NCBI GenBank assembly: GCA_030684405.1
Contig: JAUXYA010000031.1
Coordinates: 69,483 to 133,482, forward strand
Direction of reading: 5' to 3'
DNA length: 64,000 bases
Source of the DNA: Burkholderiales bacterium
GTDB lineage: Bacteria; Pseudomonadota; Gammaproteobacteria; Burkholderiales; SG8-41
Shown piece by piece: positions 44,307-54,724 of this stretch. The notes under the pieces were generated by a model. It searched no databases. It was not told the DNA's origin and saw only the letters and a program-made list of their open reading frames with translations. Position numbers and translations under genes: made by a program. How positions within the stretch are numbered: position 1 is the first letter of the stretch; every line of letters starts with the position of its first letter.

Positions 44307-45746
44307 TCAGGATCTCACCGCCTTGAACAGTCCGAGCGCGCGGATGCGCGCTGCGGCATGCTCCACCACCGGCGCCGGATAATCCCTGCCGATGATCACT
44401 CCCGCGGCCTCCTGCTGCGCTGGCGTCAGTGTCCAGGGCGCATGGATATGGCGTGTTTCGCAGCGCGCCAGCTCCGGCACATAGCGACGAATGAACGTGC
44501 CTTCGGCATCGAATTTCTCCGATTGGGTGACGGGATTGAAAATACGAAAGTACGGCTGCGCATCGCAGCCCGTCGACGCCGCCCACTGCCAGCCACCGTT
44601 GTTCGCGGCGAGGTCGAAGTCGTTGAGCTGGGCAGCAAAATAACGTTCGCCCCAGCGCCAGTCGACCAGCAGGTCCTTGACCAGGAAAGAGGCGGCAATC
44701 ATGCGCAGCCGGTTGTGCATGTAGCCGGTCTGGTTAAGCTGACGCATTGCCGCATCGACGACCGGATAGCCGGTACGCCCGGCACACCAGGCTTCGAACA
44801 GCGCGGCGTCATTGGGCCAGCGGATCGCGTCGTAGGCCGGCCTGAACGCGCCGGACACGACATGGGGATGGTGATGCAGGATCATGAAATAGAAATCCCG
44901 CCACACCAGTTCCGACAGCCAGGTCGCCGCACCTTCGCCGCCGCGCCGGCGCGTTGCCTCCCAGGCGGTGCGCGCAAGCTCGCGGATCGAGATTGTGCCG
45001 AAGCGCAAATGTACTGACAGGTAGGACGGCCCTTTTTTCGCCGGGAAATCCCGGGTTTCGCGGTAACGGCTGATGCGCGGCAGAAAATCCTCAAGCAGCC
45101 GCCGGGCAGCGGCCGAGCCGCCGGCAACGCCGAGCGCGCGAAGATTGGTTTCCTCGAAGCCGATGTCGGCGAGTTCCAGCAGCCGGCTGCCGGCCGCCGC
45201 GGGTGCGAGCCGCGCCGCATAAGCCTCAACCGGATAGGCCTTCATGAAGAACGGCGCCAGCTTCTTCAACCAGGCGTTCTTGTACGGCGTGAACACCGAG
45301 TATGGCGCACCACCCTGGGTCAACACTTCGTCCTTCTCGAAAATGACCTGATCCTTGCGCGTCAGAAAACCGATGCCCGCCGCGGCCAGCGAATGCGCCA
45401 CGACTGCATCGCGCGCTGCGGCTGCCGGCTCATAGTCGTGGTTGGCATAAACTGCCTGCACACCCAGCTTCCGCGCGAGCCGGGGAATTTCCTCACGCGC
45501 CGCACCGTACAGCGTGATCAGTCCGCCGCCATGCATTGCGAGCGCCTGGTGCAGCTCGGCTGCCGACTGTGCGATGAACTCGACGCGGCGGTCGCTGCGC
45601 GACGACAGTGGATCGAGAATTTCGCTGTCATAGACAAAAACGCAGTGCACGCGCCTCGCAGCCTTCAGTGCAGCGTACAGCGCAGCGTTGTCCGCTAGAC
45701 GCAGGTCGCGGCGGAACCACATCAGCGCGGTATCGGGTCGATTCAT
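44307..45746 (-). CDS. phrB: Deoxyribodipyrimidine photolyase
   Basis: Repairs UV-induced cyclobutane pyrimidine dimers with light. It has 479 residues. The N-terminal antenna domain begins [18 protein letters not shown]. The FAD domain shows [31 protein letters not shown], the tryptophan-bearing [20 protein letters not shown] and the C-terminal IHAPW. ATG 45746 ([10 protein letters not shown]) is chosen; the frame stays open far upstream over the divergent YqgE gene without family support. Confidence 0.96.
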   Translation of the reverse strand: MNRPDTALMWFRRDLRLADNAALYAALKAARRVHCVFVYDSEILDPLSSRSDRRVEFIAQSAAELHQALAMHGGGLITLYGAAREEIPRLARKLGVQAVYANHDYEPAAAARDAVVAHSLAAAGIGFLTRKDQVIFEKDEVLTQGGAPYSVFTPYKNAWLKKLAPFFMKAYPVEAYAARLAPAAAGSRLLELADIGFEETNLRALGVAGGSAAARRLLEDFLPRISRYRETRDFPAKKGPSYLSVHLRFGTISIRELARTAWEATRRRGGEGAATWLSELVWRDFYFMILHHHPHVVSGAFRPAYDAIRWPNDAALFEAWCAGRTGYPVVDAAMRQLNQTGYMHNRLRMIAASFLVKDLLVDWRWGERYFAAQLNDFDLAANNGGWQWAASTGCDAQPYFRIFNPVTQSEKFDAEGTFIRRYVPELARCETRHIHAPWTLTPAQQEAAGVIIGRDYPAPVVEHAAARIRALGLFKAVRS

Positions 45747-45813
45747 CGGGCAGCATCTCCGGGAGATTGCGAATTGTCGCTGCCACCCACCGGCTTTACA
45801 ATACGCGGCCACC

Positions 45814-46377
45814 ATGAACAGCGTCGACCTCACCCAGCACTTCCTGATCGCCATGCCGGCCATGGTTGACCCGCATTTTGCGAAAACGCTGACCCTGGTC
45901 TGCGAGCACAATGAGAACGGCGCCCTGGGCATCATTGTCAACCGCCCTACCGACCTCGACCTCCAGGGCCTGCTTGAACAGGTGAGGATCACCACGAGCC
46001 CCGGCCAGGCCTTCGGTTCCCTGCCCGTGCATTTTGGCGGACCGGTGCAGGTGGATCGCGGTTTCGTGCTGCACAAACCATCCGGCAACTGGCAATCCAC
46101 GCTGAAGGTGGGCGACGAAATCGGTCTGACCACCTCGAGGGACATCCTCGAGGCCGTTGCCCGCGGCGAAGGCCCGCCGCAGATGCTGGTCACCCTCGGC
46201 TATGCCGGCTGGGCACCGGGCCAGCTCGAGCACGAGCTCGGGCAGAACGCCTGGCTGACGGTTAAGGCACGCGCCGACATCCTGTTCGACCTGCCCGTGG
46301 AGGAACGCCTGCCCGCAGCCATGCAACTGCTGGGCATCGATTTCGCCAATCTGTCGGATGAGGCCGGGCACGCGTGA
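45814..46377 (+). CDS. YqgE/AlgH family protein
   Basis: A 187-residue single-domain protein of the UPF0301 family. It shows [35 protein letters not shown], and [15 protein letters not shown]. The molecular function is unsettled; a Pseudomonas member was named AlgH for an effect on alginate. It is the first of yqgE-ruvX-pyrR-pyrB, an order shared with Pseudomonas. Its TGA overlaps the GTG of ruvX. Confidence 0.94.
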   Translation: MNSVDLTQHFLIAMPAMVDPHFAKTLTLVCEHNENGALGIIVNRPTDLDLQGLLEQVRITTSPGQAFGSLPVHFGGPVQVDRGFVLHKPSGNWQSTLKVGDEIGLTTSRDILEAVARGEGPPQMLVTLGYAGWAPGQLEHELGQNAWLTVKARADILFDLPVEERLPAAMQLLGIDFANLSDEAGHA

Positions 46378-46817
46378 TCACGCGGCCGGCACGCGGTGCG
46401 GTGCTTGCCTTCGATTTCGGGGAAAAGCGCATCGGCGTCGCCGTCGGCGAGATTGAGCTGGCGATTCCCCATGCTTTGACCGTCATCACGGCCGAGGACA
46501 ATGACAGCCGCTTCGCCGCCATTGCGGTGCTGATTGCCGAGTGGCGTCCGGTGCTTCTGGTCGTCGGCATCGCCAGCCATGCCGATGGCGGAGCACACGA
46601 AATCGGCAGATTGTCGCGGCGCTTCGGCCAGCGTCTGCACGGGCGTTTCGGCATCGCCGTCGATTATGTCGACGAGCGGCTCAGTTCGCAGGCCGCCGAA
46701 TCGGCCCTGCGCGAGGGCGGCGCGCCGGCCGGAAGGCGCGCGGCGATGCTCGACGCCGCAGCCGCAGCTGAAATCCTCCGTACCTGGTTCACAACGCCGC
46801 CACAAACCTCTGCCTGA
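46374..46817 (+). CDS. ruvX: RuvX/YqgF pre-16S rRNA nuclease family
   Basis: A 147-residue RNase H-like nuclease that acts on the 5' end of 16S rRNA precursors, earlier called a putative Holliday-junction resolvase. The catalytic Asp is in [16 protein letters not shown], with [13 protein letters not shown] and the C-terminal [12 protein letters not shown] plus [11 protein letters not shown]. The GTG start at 46374 overlaps the yqgE stop (GTGA). Confidence 0.94.
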   Translation: MITRPARGAVLAFDFGEKRIGVAVGEIELAIPHALTVITAEDNDSRFAAIAVLIAEWRPVLLVVGIASHADGGAHEIGRLSRRFGQRLHGRFGIAVDYVDERLSSQAAESALREGGAPAGRRAAMLDAAAAAEILRTWFTTPPQTSA

Positions 46818-46869
46818 CCTCTCGCCGGCATTTTGGCGACGCGGCGATTGTGTTAGGCTACGGCCCGCC

Positions 46870-47373
46870 ATGCCGGCTAACCCGCTTCCCGATGCCGAGC
46901 AACTGCTCGCATCTCTGACCGACCGGATGCGGCCCACCGTCGGGCCGGACACCGGACTGGTCGGTATTCATACCGGCGGCGTGTGGCTCGCCGAACGCCT
47001 GCACCAGGCACTGGGCCTGCAGCTTCCCCTCGGCACGCTCGACGTCTCCTTCTACCGCGACGACTTCAGCAGGAAGGGCCTGCGCCGTAACGTCAAGAGT
47101 TCGGACATCCCCTTCGACGTCGACGGTTGCGACCTGATCATCGTCGACGATGTGCTCTACACCGGGCGCACCATCCGCGCTGCAATGAACGAACTCTTTG
47201 ATTACGGCCGTCCCGCCCGCATCCGGCTGGCGACGCTGGTCGTTCGTGGCGGCCGCGAACTGCCGATCAGCGCGGATTTCAGCGGCGCGGAAGTCAGCGC
47301 GGGCGCCGACGAAAGCATCGAACTGGCGCGCGACGCGCAGGGCCGGCTGTCCCTGCAACTGGTCAGGAACTGA
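46870..47373 (+). CDS. pyrR: PyrR bifunctional pyrimidine regulator / uracil phosphoribosyltransferase
   Basis: A 167-residue type I phosphoribosyltransferase. The PRPP loop is [32 protein letters not shown] and [15 protein letters not shown] are typical of PyrR. In Bacillus it attenuates pyr transcripts by binding RNA; in proteobacteria its regulatory role is less clear. No anti-terminator structure was recognised here. It lies 5 bases upstream of pyrB. Confidence 0.93.
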   Translation: MPANPLPDAEQLLASLTDRMRPTVGPDTGLVGIHTGGVWLAERLHQALGLQLPLGTLDVSFYRDDFSRKGLRRNVKSSDIPFDVDGCDLIIVDDVLYTGRTIRAAMNELFDYGRPARIRLATLVVRGGRELPISADFSGAEVSAGADESIELARDAQGRLSLQLVRN

Positions 47374-47378
47374 ACGCG

Positions 47379-48338
47379 ATGTGGCTCGACCCCGCCAACC
47401 CGCAGCTGAACCGAAACGGCGAACTGCACCACCTGTTGTCGCTGGAAGGTCTGCCGGCCGAGGTGCTGCTGCAAATCCTCGACACCGCGGAGTCCTTCGT
47501 CGGCGTTACCCAGCGCGAAGTGAAGAAAGTGCCGCTGTTGCGCGGCAAGGCGGTATTCAACCTCTTCTTCGAGCCGTCCACGCGCACCCGCACCACCTTT
47601 GAAATCGCCGCCAAGCGACTGTCGGCGGACGTCATCAACCTCGCGATCAACATCTCCTCGCAGAGCAAGGGCGAATCGGTGCTCGATACGGTGGCCAACC
47701 TCGCGGCAATGCAGGCCGACATGTTCATCGTGCGCCATGCGGCGAGCGGGGCACCGTACATGATTGCCAAGCACGTCGCGCCGGACATCCATGTCGTAAA
47801 CGCCGGCGACGGGCGCCACGCGCACCCGACGCAGGGCCTGCTCGACATGTACACCATCCGCCACTACAAGGGCGACTTCACGAAACTGCGCGTGGCCATC
47901 GTCGGCGACATCCTGCATTCACGGGTTGCGCGCTCACAGATCCATGCGCTGACCACTCTGGGCTGCCCGGAAATCCGCGTAATCGGACCCAAAACCCTGC
48001 TGCCTTCGAATGTCGACCGGCTTGGCGTGCAGGTTTATCCGGACATGAAACAGGGCCTGAAGGATGTCGACGTGGTGATGATGCTGCGCCTGCAGAACGA
48101 GCGCATGAAAGGCGCGCTGCTGCCTTCGGCCCAGGAGTTCTACAAGTACTACGGCCTCACCGAGGACAAGCTGGCGCTGGCGAAGCCCGACGCAATCGTG
48201 CTGCATCCAGGCCCGATGAACCGCGGCGTCGAAATCGACTCCAGCGTCGCCGACGGCAAGCAATCGGTAATCCTGCCGCAGGTTACCTTCGGCATTGCCA
48301 TCCGCATGGCCGTGATGAGCATTCTTGCAGGCAATTGA
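47379..48338 (+). CDS. pyrB: Aspartate carbamoyltransferase PyrB
   Basis: Condenses carbamoyl phosphate and aspartate, committing carbon to pyrimidines. It has 319 residues. Carbamoyl-phosphate binding is visible in [13 protein letters not shown], with the active-site loop segments [12 protein letters not shown] and [29 protein letters not shown] closes the second domain. No PyrI regulatory subunit is encoded. Instead the next gene is a non-catalytic dihydroorotase, as in the Pseudomonas-type PyrB-PyrC' complex. Confidence 0.96.
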   Translation: MWLDPANPQLNRNGELHHLLSLEGLPAEVLLQILDTAESFVGVTQREVKKVPLLRGKAVFNLFFEPSTRTRTTFEIAAKRLSADVINLAINISSQSKGESVLDTVANLAAMQADMFIVRHAASGAPYMIAKHVAPDIHVVNAGDGRHAHPTQGLLDMYTIRHYKGDFTKLRVAIVGDILHSRVARSQIHALTTLGCPEIRVIGPKTLLPSNVDRLGVQVYPDMKQGLKDVDVVMMLRLQNERMKGALLPSAQEFYKYYGLTEDKLALAKPDAIVLHPGPMNRGVEIDSSVADGKQSVILPQVTFGIAIRMAVMSILAGN

Positions 48339-48344
48339 CAATAA

Positions 48345-48441
48345 TGCAGAGTGCAAAGTGCAAAATGAAAAAAATAAAACCCCAGTCCCGTAACCATAAC
48401 GGCCCGCCCATTCTGCACTTTGCACTCTGCACTCTGCACTG
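48345..48441. repeat. 7-bp-repeat palindrome, locus D
   Basis: The left arm is TGCAGAG, TGCAAAG, TGCAAAA, TGAAAAA (48345-48372). The right arm is TGCACTT, TGCACTC, TGCACTC, TGCACTG (48414-48441). Reversed, the right arm matches the left at 22 of 24 bases. The inner spacer is about 36-41 bases. It starts 6 bases after the pyrB stop and lies within a transcribed pyr operon, so it should form a long RNA hairpin. Same 7-mer type as locus A. Confidence 0.82.
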
Positions 48442-48462
48442 CAACACCGGCCTTCCTTCCCG

Positions 48463-49755
48463 ATGAAAATCCACATCCGCTCCGGCCGCCTGATAGACCC
48501 CAGGAACGGTATCGACACCCAGCGCGACCTGTATCTCGCCGCGGGCAAGGTCGTCGCGGTGGGCGACGCGCCGGCCGGATTCAGCGCCAACCGCGTCATC
48601 GACGCTGCTGGAAAAATCGTCTGTCCAGGCCTGGTCGACCTCGCGGTACGCCTGCGCGAGCCCGGCTACGAATACATGGCGACGCTCGAGTCCGAAATGG
48701 AGGCCGCCATCGCCGGCGGCGTCACCAGCCTCGCCTGCCCGCCCGACACTGATCCGGCGCTCGACGAGCCGGGACTGGTGGAAATGCTCAAGTTCCGCGC
48801 CAAGAACCTGAACCAGGCGCATGTTTATCCGGTCGGCGCGCTGACGGTGGGTCTGAAGGGCGCGCGCCTCACCGAAATGGCGGAACTGCGCGACGCCGGC
48901 TGCGTCGCGTTTTCGCAGGCCGAAGCCCCTTTTGCCGACACCCAGGTGCTGATGCACGCTCTGGAGTACGCCGCAACCTTCGGTTTTCCGGTGTGGCTGC
49001 GTCCGCAGGATCCGGCGCTGGCCGGACACGGCGTCGCCCACGACGGTGAAGTTGCCACCCGCCTCGGCCTGCCGGCGATCCCGTCCACCGCCGAAGTCAT
49101 CGCGCTGTCGACCATCCTGATCCTTGCCCGCGAAACCGGGGCGCGCATCCACATCGCGCGCCTCTCTTCTGCCGAGGGGGTCGCCATGGTGCGCGAGGCC
49201 AAGGCACGCGGCCTGCCCGTCAGCTGCGACATCGCCATCCACCACGCCCATCTGTCGGAGATGGACATCGGTTATTTCGACCCGAACTGCCACCTCTCGC
49301 CGCCGCTGCGCAGCCTGCGCGACCGCGACGCTCTGCGTGCCGGACTCGCCGACGGCACCATCGACGCCTTGTGTTCCGACCACACGCCAGTGGACGAAGA
49401 CGTCAAGCAGGTGCCCTTTGCGGAAGCCGAGGCCGGTGCCACCGGCGTCGAACTGCTGCTCCCCCTGACGCTGAAGTGGGCTGCCGAATCGCAGTTGCCG
49501 CTGTCGACCGCGATCGAGCGCATCACCGTCAGACCCGCCGCGATCCTCGGCATCGACGCCGGCCACCTGAGCGCAGGCGCTGCGGCCGACATCTGCATTT
49601 TCGACCCCAAGCACTACTGGCGCGTTGAACCTGGCGCACTGCGCAGCCAGGGCAAGAACACGCCATATGCGGGAATCGAACTCTGTGGCCGGGTCAGCCA
49701 CACGCTGGTCGGCGGAAATATCGTTTACGAGAAAAATATCATTAAAAACAAATAG
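48463..49755 (+). CDS. Non-catalytic dihydroorotase homologue (PyrC'-type)
   Basis: A 430-residue amidohydrolase-fold protein of the dihydroorotase family, without the metal site. Where active enzymes have DxHxHxR, this reads CPGLVDLAVRLREPG, so both first-shell histidines are replaced. The strand that normally gives HISH reads HIARLSS. Only SDHTPVDED keeps part of the last metal-ligand motif. In Pseudomonas such a PyrC' is required to assemble active PyrB, and the gene follows pyrB there as here. A catalytic dihydroorotase must be encoded elsewhere. Confidence 0.9.
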   Translation: MKIHIRSGRLIDPRNGIDTQRDLYLAAGKVVAVGDAPAGFSANRVIDAAGKIVCPGLVDLAVRLREPGYEYMATLESEMEAAIAGGVTSLACPPDTDPALDEPGLVEMLKFRAKNLNQAHVYPVGALTVGLKGARLTEMAELRDAGCVAFSQAEAPFADTQVLMHALEYAATFGFPVWLRPQDPALAGHGVAHDGEVATRLGLPAIPSTAEVIALSTILILARETGARIHIARLSSAEGVAMVREAKARGLPVSCDIAIHHAHLSEMDIGYFDPNCHLSPPLRSLRDRDALRAGLADGTIDALCSDHTPVDEDVKQVPFAEAEAGATGVELLLPLTLKWAAESQLPLSTAIERITVRPAAILGIDAGHLSAGAAADICIFDPKHYWRVEPGALRSQGKNTPYAGIELCGRVSHTLVGGNIVYEKNIIKNK

Positions 49756-49854
49756 TTATATATTTCTCGCAGAACCGCTCCCTGGATTGTCGAATAAACT
49801 AAGTTGCGTCAATACGGTCACATTGCTGACCACTTCCGGAACACGCTGAACACC

Positions 49855-51891
49855 ATGAATCCATTACTCGATTTTTCGGGCCTGCCCCGTTTTGCCGATT
49901 TCCAGCCGGCCCATGTCGCACCCGCCATCGACCAGCTGCTTGCCGAAAACCGTGCACTGATCGAGGGTCTGGCCGCGGACACCGCAACCTCAACCTGGGA
50001 GAACTTCGCCGGCCCGCTGGAAGACGCCAACGAAAGGCTGCACCGCGCCTGGGGGCAGGTCGGACATCTCAACGCAGTAATGAACAGTCCGGAATTGCGC
50101 GAAGCCTACAACACCGCGCTGCCGAAAATCACCCAGTATCACACCGAGCTGGGACAGCACGAAGGGCTCTACCGCAAGTTCAAGGCGCTGCGCGCGGGCG
50201 CAGCCTGGGCCGTGCTGTCGCCCGCCCAGAAGAAGATCGTCGACAACGAGCTGCGCGATTTCCGTCTCGGCGGCGCCGAGCTGCCACCGAAAGGCAAGCA
50301 GCGCTACAGCGAAATCAGCGACCGGCTGTCGATGCTGACCTCGCGTTTCAGCGACAACCTGCTCGACGCCACCAATGCCTGGTCACATCTCGTCATCGAC
50401 ACCGCTGAACTCGCGGGGCTGCCCGAGGATGCAAAAGAAGCGGCACGCGCCGCTGCCGAAGCCGACAAGCAAGCCGGCTGGAAATTTACCCTGCATGCGC
50501 CCTCGTACCTGCCGGTGCTGCAGTACGCCGACAACCGTGGACTGCGCGAGCGCATGTACCGCGCCTATGTCACCCGTGCCTCCGAGTTTGGTGACCCTAA
50601 GCTCGACAACACGCCGCTGATTGCGGAAATCATCACGTTGCGCCGCGAACTGGCGCAGCTGCTCGGTTTCGCCAGCTACGCCGAGCTGTCGCTGGAGGCG
50701 AAGATGGCGGACACGCCGGCGCAGGTGCTCGAATTCCTGCACGAACTGGCGGCACGCGCGAAACCCCATGCGCAGCGCGACCTGGCCGAACTGCAGGATT
50801 TTGCGCGCAGCGAACTCGGCATGACGCAGCTCGAAGCCTGGGATTACGCCTATGTATCGGAGAAGTTGCGGGTCGCACGCTACGCCTTCTCCGAAAACGA
50901 GGTGAAACAGTATTTCCCTGAAACCACGGTGCTGCCCGGCATGTTCAGTTTGGTGGAGACCTTGTACGGCCTCAGCATCGAGCAGACCGAGGCACCGCAA
51001 TGGCATGCCGACGTGCGCTTCTTCTCGATCCGCGACCGCAACGGCAGCCTGGTCGGCCAGTTTTACCTCGACCTCCATGCGCGCCCGAGCAAGCGCGGTG
51101 GCGCGTGGATGGATGATGCAATCACCCGCCGCTCAACACCCCAGGGCACACAGGCACCAGTGGCGTACCTCAACTGCAATTTTTCCGCTCCGGTTGGCGG
51201 ACGCCCCGCACTGTTCACCCACGACGAGGTGATTACGCTGTTCCACGAATTCGGCCACGGCCTGCACCACCTGCTGACCCGCGTCGACTATCTCGGTGTG
51301 TCCGGCATCAACGGCGTGGAATGGGATGCCGTCGAGCTGCCCAGCCAGTTCATGGAAAACTTCTGCTGGGAATGGAATGTCGTGAAACCGATGACCCGCC
51401 ACGTCGACAGCGGCAATACGCTGCCGAAGGCGCTGTTCGACAAGATGCTTGCCGCGAAAAATTTCCTCAGCGGCATGCAGACCCTGCGCCAGATCGAATT
51501 TTCAGTATTTGACCTGCGCCTGCACCACGACTTCAACCCGGCAGGCGGGCGAACAGCGCTGCAACTGCTGGATGAGGTGCGGCGCGAAGTCGCCGTGGTA
51601 TCTCCCCCGGAGTACAACCGTTTCCCCAACAATTTCTCGCACATCTTCGCCGGCGGTTATGCCGCGGGCTACTACAGCTACAAGTGGGCCGAGGTGCTGT
51701 CCGCAGACGCCTACAGCCTGTTCGAAGAAAACGGCGTGCTTGATCCGGAAACGGGCATGCGCTTCTGGAACGAGGTGCTTGCCGTGGGCGGCAGCCGCCC
51801 GGCGCTGGAATCCTTTGTCGCCTTCCGCGGACGGGAACCAAAAATCGATGCCCTGCTGCGCCACAACGGCATGGTCGCCGAGACCGCCTGA
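49855..51891 (+). CDS. prlC: Oligopeptidase A (M3 family)
   Basis: A cytoplasmic zinc metallopeptidase degrading short peptides, including signal-peptide fragments. It has 678 residues. The zinc motif HEFGHGLHH lies near residue 460, with the downstream Glu ligand in ELPSQFMENFCWEW. Long helical N-terminal domain. ATG 49855 (MNPLLDFSGLPRF) matches the family start; an in-frame TTG 17 codons upstream is not supported. Confidence 0.95.
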   Translation: MNPLLDFSGLPRFADFQPAHVAPAIDQLLAENRALIEGLAADTATSTWENFAGPLEDANERLHRAWGQVGHLNAVMNSPELREAYNTALPKITQYHTELGQHEGLYRKFKALRAGAAWAVLSPAQKKIVDNELRDFRLGGAELPPKGKQRYSEISDRLSMLTSRFSDNLLDATNAWSHLVIDTAELAGLPEDAKEAARAAAEADKQAGWKFTLHAPSYLPVLQYADNRGLRERMYRAYVTRASEFGDPKLDNTPLIAEIITLRRELAQLLGFASYAELSLEAKMADTPAQVLEFLHELAARAKPHAQRDLAELQDFARSELGMTQLEAWDYAYVSEKLRVARYAFSENEVKQYFPETTVLPGMFSLVETLYGLSIEQTEAPQWHADVRFFSIRDRNGSLVGQFYLDLHARPSKRGGAWMDDAITRRSTPQGTQAPVAYLNCNFSAPVGGRPALFTHDEVITLFHEFGHGLHHLLTRVDYLGVSGINGVEWDAVELPSQFMENFCWEWNVVKPMTRHVDSGNTLPKALFDKMLAAKNFLSGMQTLRQIEFSVFDLRLHHDFNPAGGRTALQLLDEVRREVAVVSPPEYNRFPNNFSHIFAGGYAAGYYSYKWAEVLSADAYSLFEENGVLDPETGMRFWNEVLAVGGSRPALESFVAFRGREPKIDALLRHNGMVAETA

Positions 51892-51986
51892 GGTCAGATT
51901 GGCTTCCCGCAGGCCGCGGTATCATGCGGCCTTGCCGCAGGATGCGCGTCGGACCGCATGGCCCTATTTTCCGGGAGGTAATCAAC

Positions 51987-52565
51987 ATGACGAAAGCCAC
52001 AGTTCTGCTCGCTGCATTGATACTCGCGATCCCGGTACAGGCGGCACAGCTGTATCGCTGGGTTGACGATAAGGGCCGCGTCGAATGGCGCGACACGCCG
52101 CCGCCGACTACCGCAAAGAAAGTCGAAAAGCGCACCATCGGCGGCAGCGTCATCGAAACCTCGACCATGCCTTACAGTCAGCAGCAGGCAGTGAAGAATT
52201 TCCCGGTCACGCTTTATGCAGGCAATTGCGGCGATGGTTGTGACAAAGCGCGCGCTCACCTGGTGAGTCGCGGCATTCCATTCACACCGAAGGATCCGCA
52301 GCATGATATCGAGGGCTACCGCAAGCTGACCGACGGCGGCATGCAGGTTCCCCTGCTTTTCGTCGGCCGCGAACGCCTCACCGGCTACGAAACGAGCGCA
52401 TGGAACCGCGCTCTCGATTCCGCTGGTTATGCGCGCCAGCCACTGCCCGGCTACACGGCTCCAAAGCCCCCCGCGGCGCCGGTACCGGCAAAACCTCCGG
52501 CAGCAACGACTGCGCCTCTGGTGCCCGGTGAAGCGGAAACGCCACCGGCCGCGCCAGCACCATGA
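51987..52565 (+). CDS. Exported DUF4124 and glutaredoxin-like protein
   Basis: A 192-residue protein. A signal peptide ([20 protein letters not shown]) precedes a DUF4124 segment ([19 protein letters not shown]). A glutaredoxin-like domain follows (about 70-145) with [19 protein letters not shown], where the usual CxxC is Cys-x3-Cys, and [17 protein letters not shown] with the cis-proline. A Pro/Ala-rich tail closes it. It probably works in the periplasm on thiols, by inference. GGGAGG precedes ATG 51987. Its stop overlaps the xth ATG. Confidence 0.82.
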   Translation: MTKATVLLAALILAIPVQAAQLYRWVDDKGRVEWRDTPPPTTAKKVEKRTIGGSVIETSTMPYSQQQAVKNFPVTLYAGNCGDGCDKARAHLVSRGIPFTPKDPQHDIEGYRKLTDGGMQVPLLFVGRERLTGYETSAWNRALDSAGYARQPLPGYTAPKPPAAPVPAKPPAATTAPLVPGEAETPPAAPAP

Positions 52566-53326
52566 AGCTGGCCACCTGGAACGTCAATTCGCTGAAGGTA
52601 CGGTTGCCGCAGGTGCTCGACTGGCTGGCGGCGCATCAGCCCGATGCGCTGTGCCTGCAGGAGACCAAGACCGAAGACGCCAAATTCCCGCTGGCTGAAA
52701 TTGAGGCTGCGGGTTACCACGCCTCATTCAGTGGTCAGAAAACCTACAACGGCGTGGCGATACTGAGCCGGCAGCCCGTCACTGCAGTTGTCCACGGCAT
52801 CCCCGGCTTCGACGATCCGCAAAAGCGTGTCACCACCGCAACCGTCAATGGCGTGCGCGTTGTTTGCGCCTATGTGCCGAATGGCGAGTCCGTCGAATCG
52901 GACAAATACCGCTACAAGCTCGAATGGCTGGCCGCACTGACGTCGTGGCTGAGCCAGGAGATTGCGCAGCATCCGTCGCTGGCGCTGCTCGGCGATTTCA
53001 ACATCGCCCCTGAAGAGCGCGACGTACACGATCCGCTGGCCTGGGCGGGCAAGGTGTTATGCAGCGACACCGAACGTGCGGCCTTTGTTCAGCTGACCCG
53101 TCTCGGCCTGCAGGACACTTTCCGTTTATTCGACCAGCCGGAAAAATCATTCACCTGGTGGGATTACCGGATGCAGGCCTTCCGTCGCAAAATGGGCTTG
53201 CGCATCGACCATATTCTCGCCTCCGCTGTGCTGGCCGGCAGCTGCAAATCCTGCAGCGTCGACAGCGAACCCCGGCGCAATGAGCGCCCGTCGGATCACG
53301 CGCCGGTCATCGCCGAGTTCGCATGA
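52562..53326 (+). CDS. xth: Exodeoxyribonuclease III
   Basis: An AP endonuclease and 3'-5' exonuclease for base-excision repair, 254 residues. EEP-fold motifs are [70 protein letters not shown] and the catalytic SDHAPV. The ATG overlaps the upstream stop (ATGA). Convergent with gor, 12 bases apart. Confidence 0.96.
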   Translation: MKLATWNVNSLKVRLPQVLDWLAAHQPDALCLQETKTEDAKFPLAEIEAAGYHASFSGQKTYNGVAILSRQPVTAVVHGIPGFDDPQKRVTTATVNGVRVVCAYVPNGESVESDKYRYKLEWLAALTSWLSQEIAQHPSLALLGDFNIAPEERDVHDPLAWAGKVLCSDTERAAFVQLTRLGLQDTFRLFDQPEKSFTWWDYRMQAFRRKMGLRIDHILASAVLAGSCKSCSVDSEPRRNERPSDHAPVIAEFA

Positions 53327-53338
53327 CCCGGCTCACGA

Positions 53339-54691
53339 CTAGTCACGTTCGCGCAGCGTCACAAATTCCTCTGCCGTGGTCGGGTGTATGCCCAGCGTAG
53401 CGTCAAACTGCGCCTTGGTTGCGCCGCAATTCAAGGCCACGGCGAGTCCCTGGACAATCTCTCCGGCCTCAGCGCCAACCATGTGCGCACCGAGCACACG
53501 ACCGGAATCCCGCGCCACCACCAGTTTCATAAATACTCGTTCCGCTGATCCGGACAAAGTCGCCTTCAAGGGCCGAAAACGGGTGCGGTAAATATCCACC
53601 AGACCATGCTTTTCCCGGGCCTCGACCTCGGTCAGCCCGACGCTGCCGATATGCGGATGGCTGAATATTGCCGTGGGAATATTGGCGTAATCGAGCCTTG
53701 CTGGATCGTTCCTGAACAAGGTGCGCGCCAGTGCCATGCCCTCGGCAAGTGCCACCGGTGTCAATTGCACACGGTCAATCACGTCACCGATGGCGTGTAT
53801 TGAAGGCACCGAACTGCAATAGAAATCATCGACCAGTATCGCGCCGTTTTTTGCCAGGCTGACCCCGGCCTCCTCCAACCCCAGCCCGGCGACATTCGGT
53901 CGGCGACCGGTGGCAAACATCACCAGGTCGGTATCGATGCTGCGTCCGGAGCCCAGTTTCAGCCGCAGCCCGTCACCATCACGCGTAAGTCCGGCAGGGG
54001 TTTCATTGAACTCCAGCGTAACGCCGTGCTGTGCCAGCTCTTCGGCCAGCACCCGGCCCAGATCTTCATCAAAACCACGCAGCAACTGCGAACCCCGGTG
54101 CAGCAACGTCGTTGAAACACCCAGACCGTTGAAGATCGAAGCGAACTCGACGCCAATGTAACCGCCACCAATGACAATCGCGCGGCGCGGCAAAACATCG
54201 ATATGAAAAGCCTGATCCGAAGTAATGCCCAGATCCGCACCCGCCATGTCGGGTTTGACGGCGCGGCCGCCGGTGGCAATCAACAGGTGCGCCGCAGTCA
54301 GTACCTGATCACCGACCGCCACGGTATGCGCGTCAACGACACGGGCGCGACCGGCGATGATCTGTACCCCGGCATTCTGCAATGTTTGGGCATAGATGCC
54401 ATTGAGACGGGCGATTTCCCGATCCTTGTTGGCAAGCAGCGTTTTCCAGTCGAACCTGATGCCGGCCACAGTCCAGCCGAAACCACGGGCATCGGCGACA
54501 TCAGAAGCAAGATGTGCCGCATAGGAAAAAAGTTTCTTGGGAATGCACCCGACATTGACGCAGGTGCCGCCCAATGCGCCGGCTTCAATCAAGGCCACGC
54601 GGGCGCCATGCGCAGCCGCCATGCGGCTCGCGCGCACGCCGCCTGAACCGCCACCGATTGTGATCAGGTCGTAATCGTGGCGTGAGGCCAT
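53339..54691 (-). CDS. gor: Glutathione-disulfide reductase
   Basis: Reduces oxidised glutathione with NADPH. It has 450 residues. The FAD-binding start is DLITIGGGSGGVRASRMAA and the redox-active disulfide is GGTCVNVGCIPKKLF. The NAD(P) domain has AIVIGGGYIGVEFASIF, and HPTTAEEFVTL at the end carries the catalytic His-Glu. Full length. It lies 33 bases upstream of the ntrC stop on the convergent side of xth. Confidence 0.95.
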   Translation of the reverse strand: MASRHDYDLITIGGGSGGVRASRMAAAHGARVALIEAGALGGTCVNVGCIPKKLFSYAAHLASDVADARGFGWTVAGIRFDWKTLLANKDREIARLNGIYAQTLQNAGVQIIAGRARVVDAHTVAVGDQVLTAAHLLIATGGRAVKPDMAGADLGITSDQAFHIDVLPRRAIVIGGGYIGVEFASIFNGLGVSTTLLHRGSQLLRGFDEDLGRVLAEELAQHGVTLEFNETPAGLTRDGDGLRLKLGSGRSIDTDLVMFATGRRPNVAGLGLEEAGVSLAKNGAILVDDFYCSSVPSIHAIGDVIDRVQLTPVALAEGMALARTLFRNDPARLDYANIPTAIFSHPHIGSVGLTEVEAREKHGLVDIYRTRFRPLKATLSGSAERVFMKLVVARDSGRVLGAHMVGAEAGEIVQGLAVALNCGATKAQFDATLGIHPTTAEEFVTLRERD

Positions 54692-54724
54692 GGCGCGCTC
54701 CCGGGAGAATGTTCCCGGTTGATG

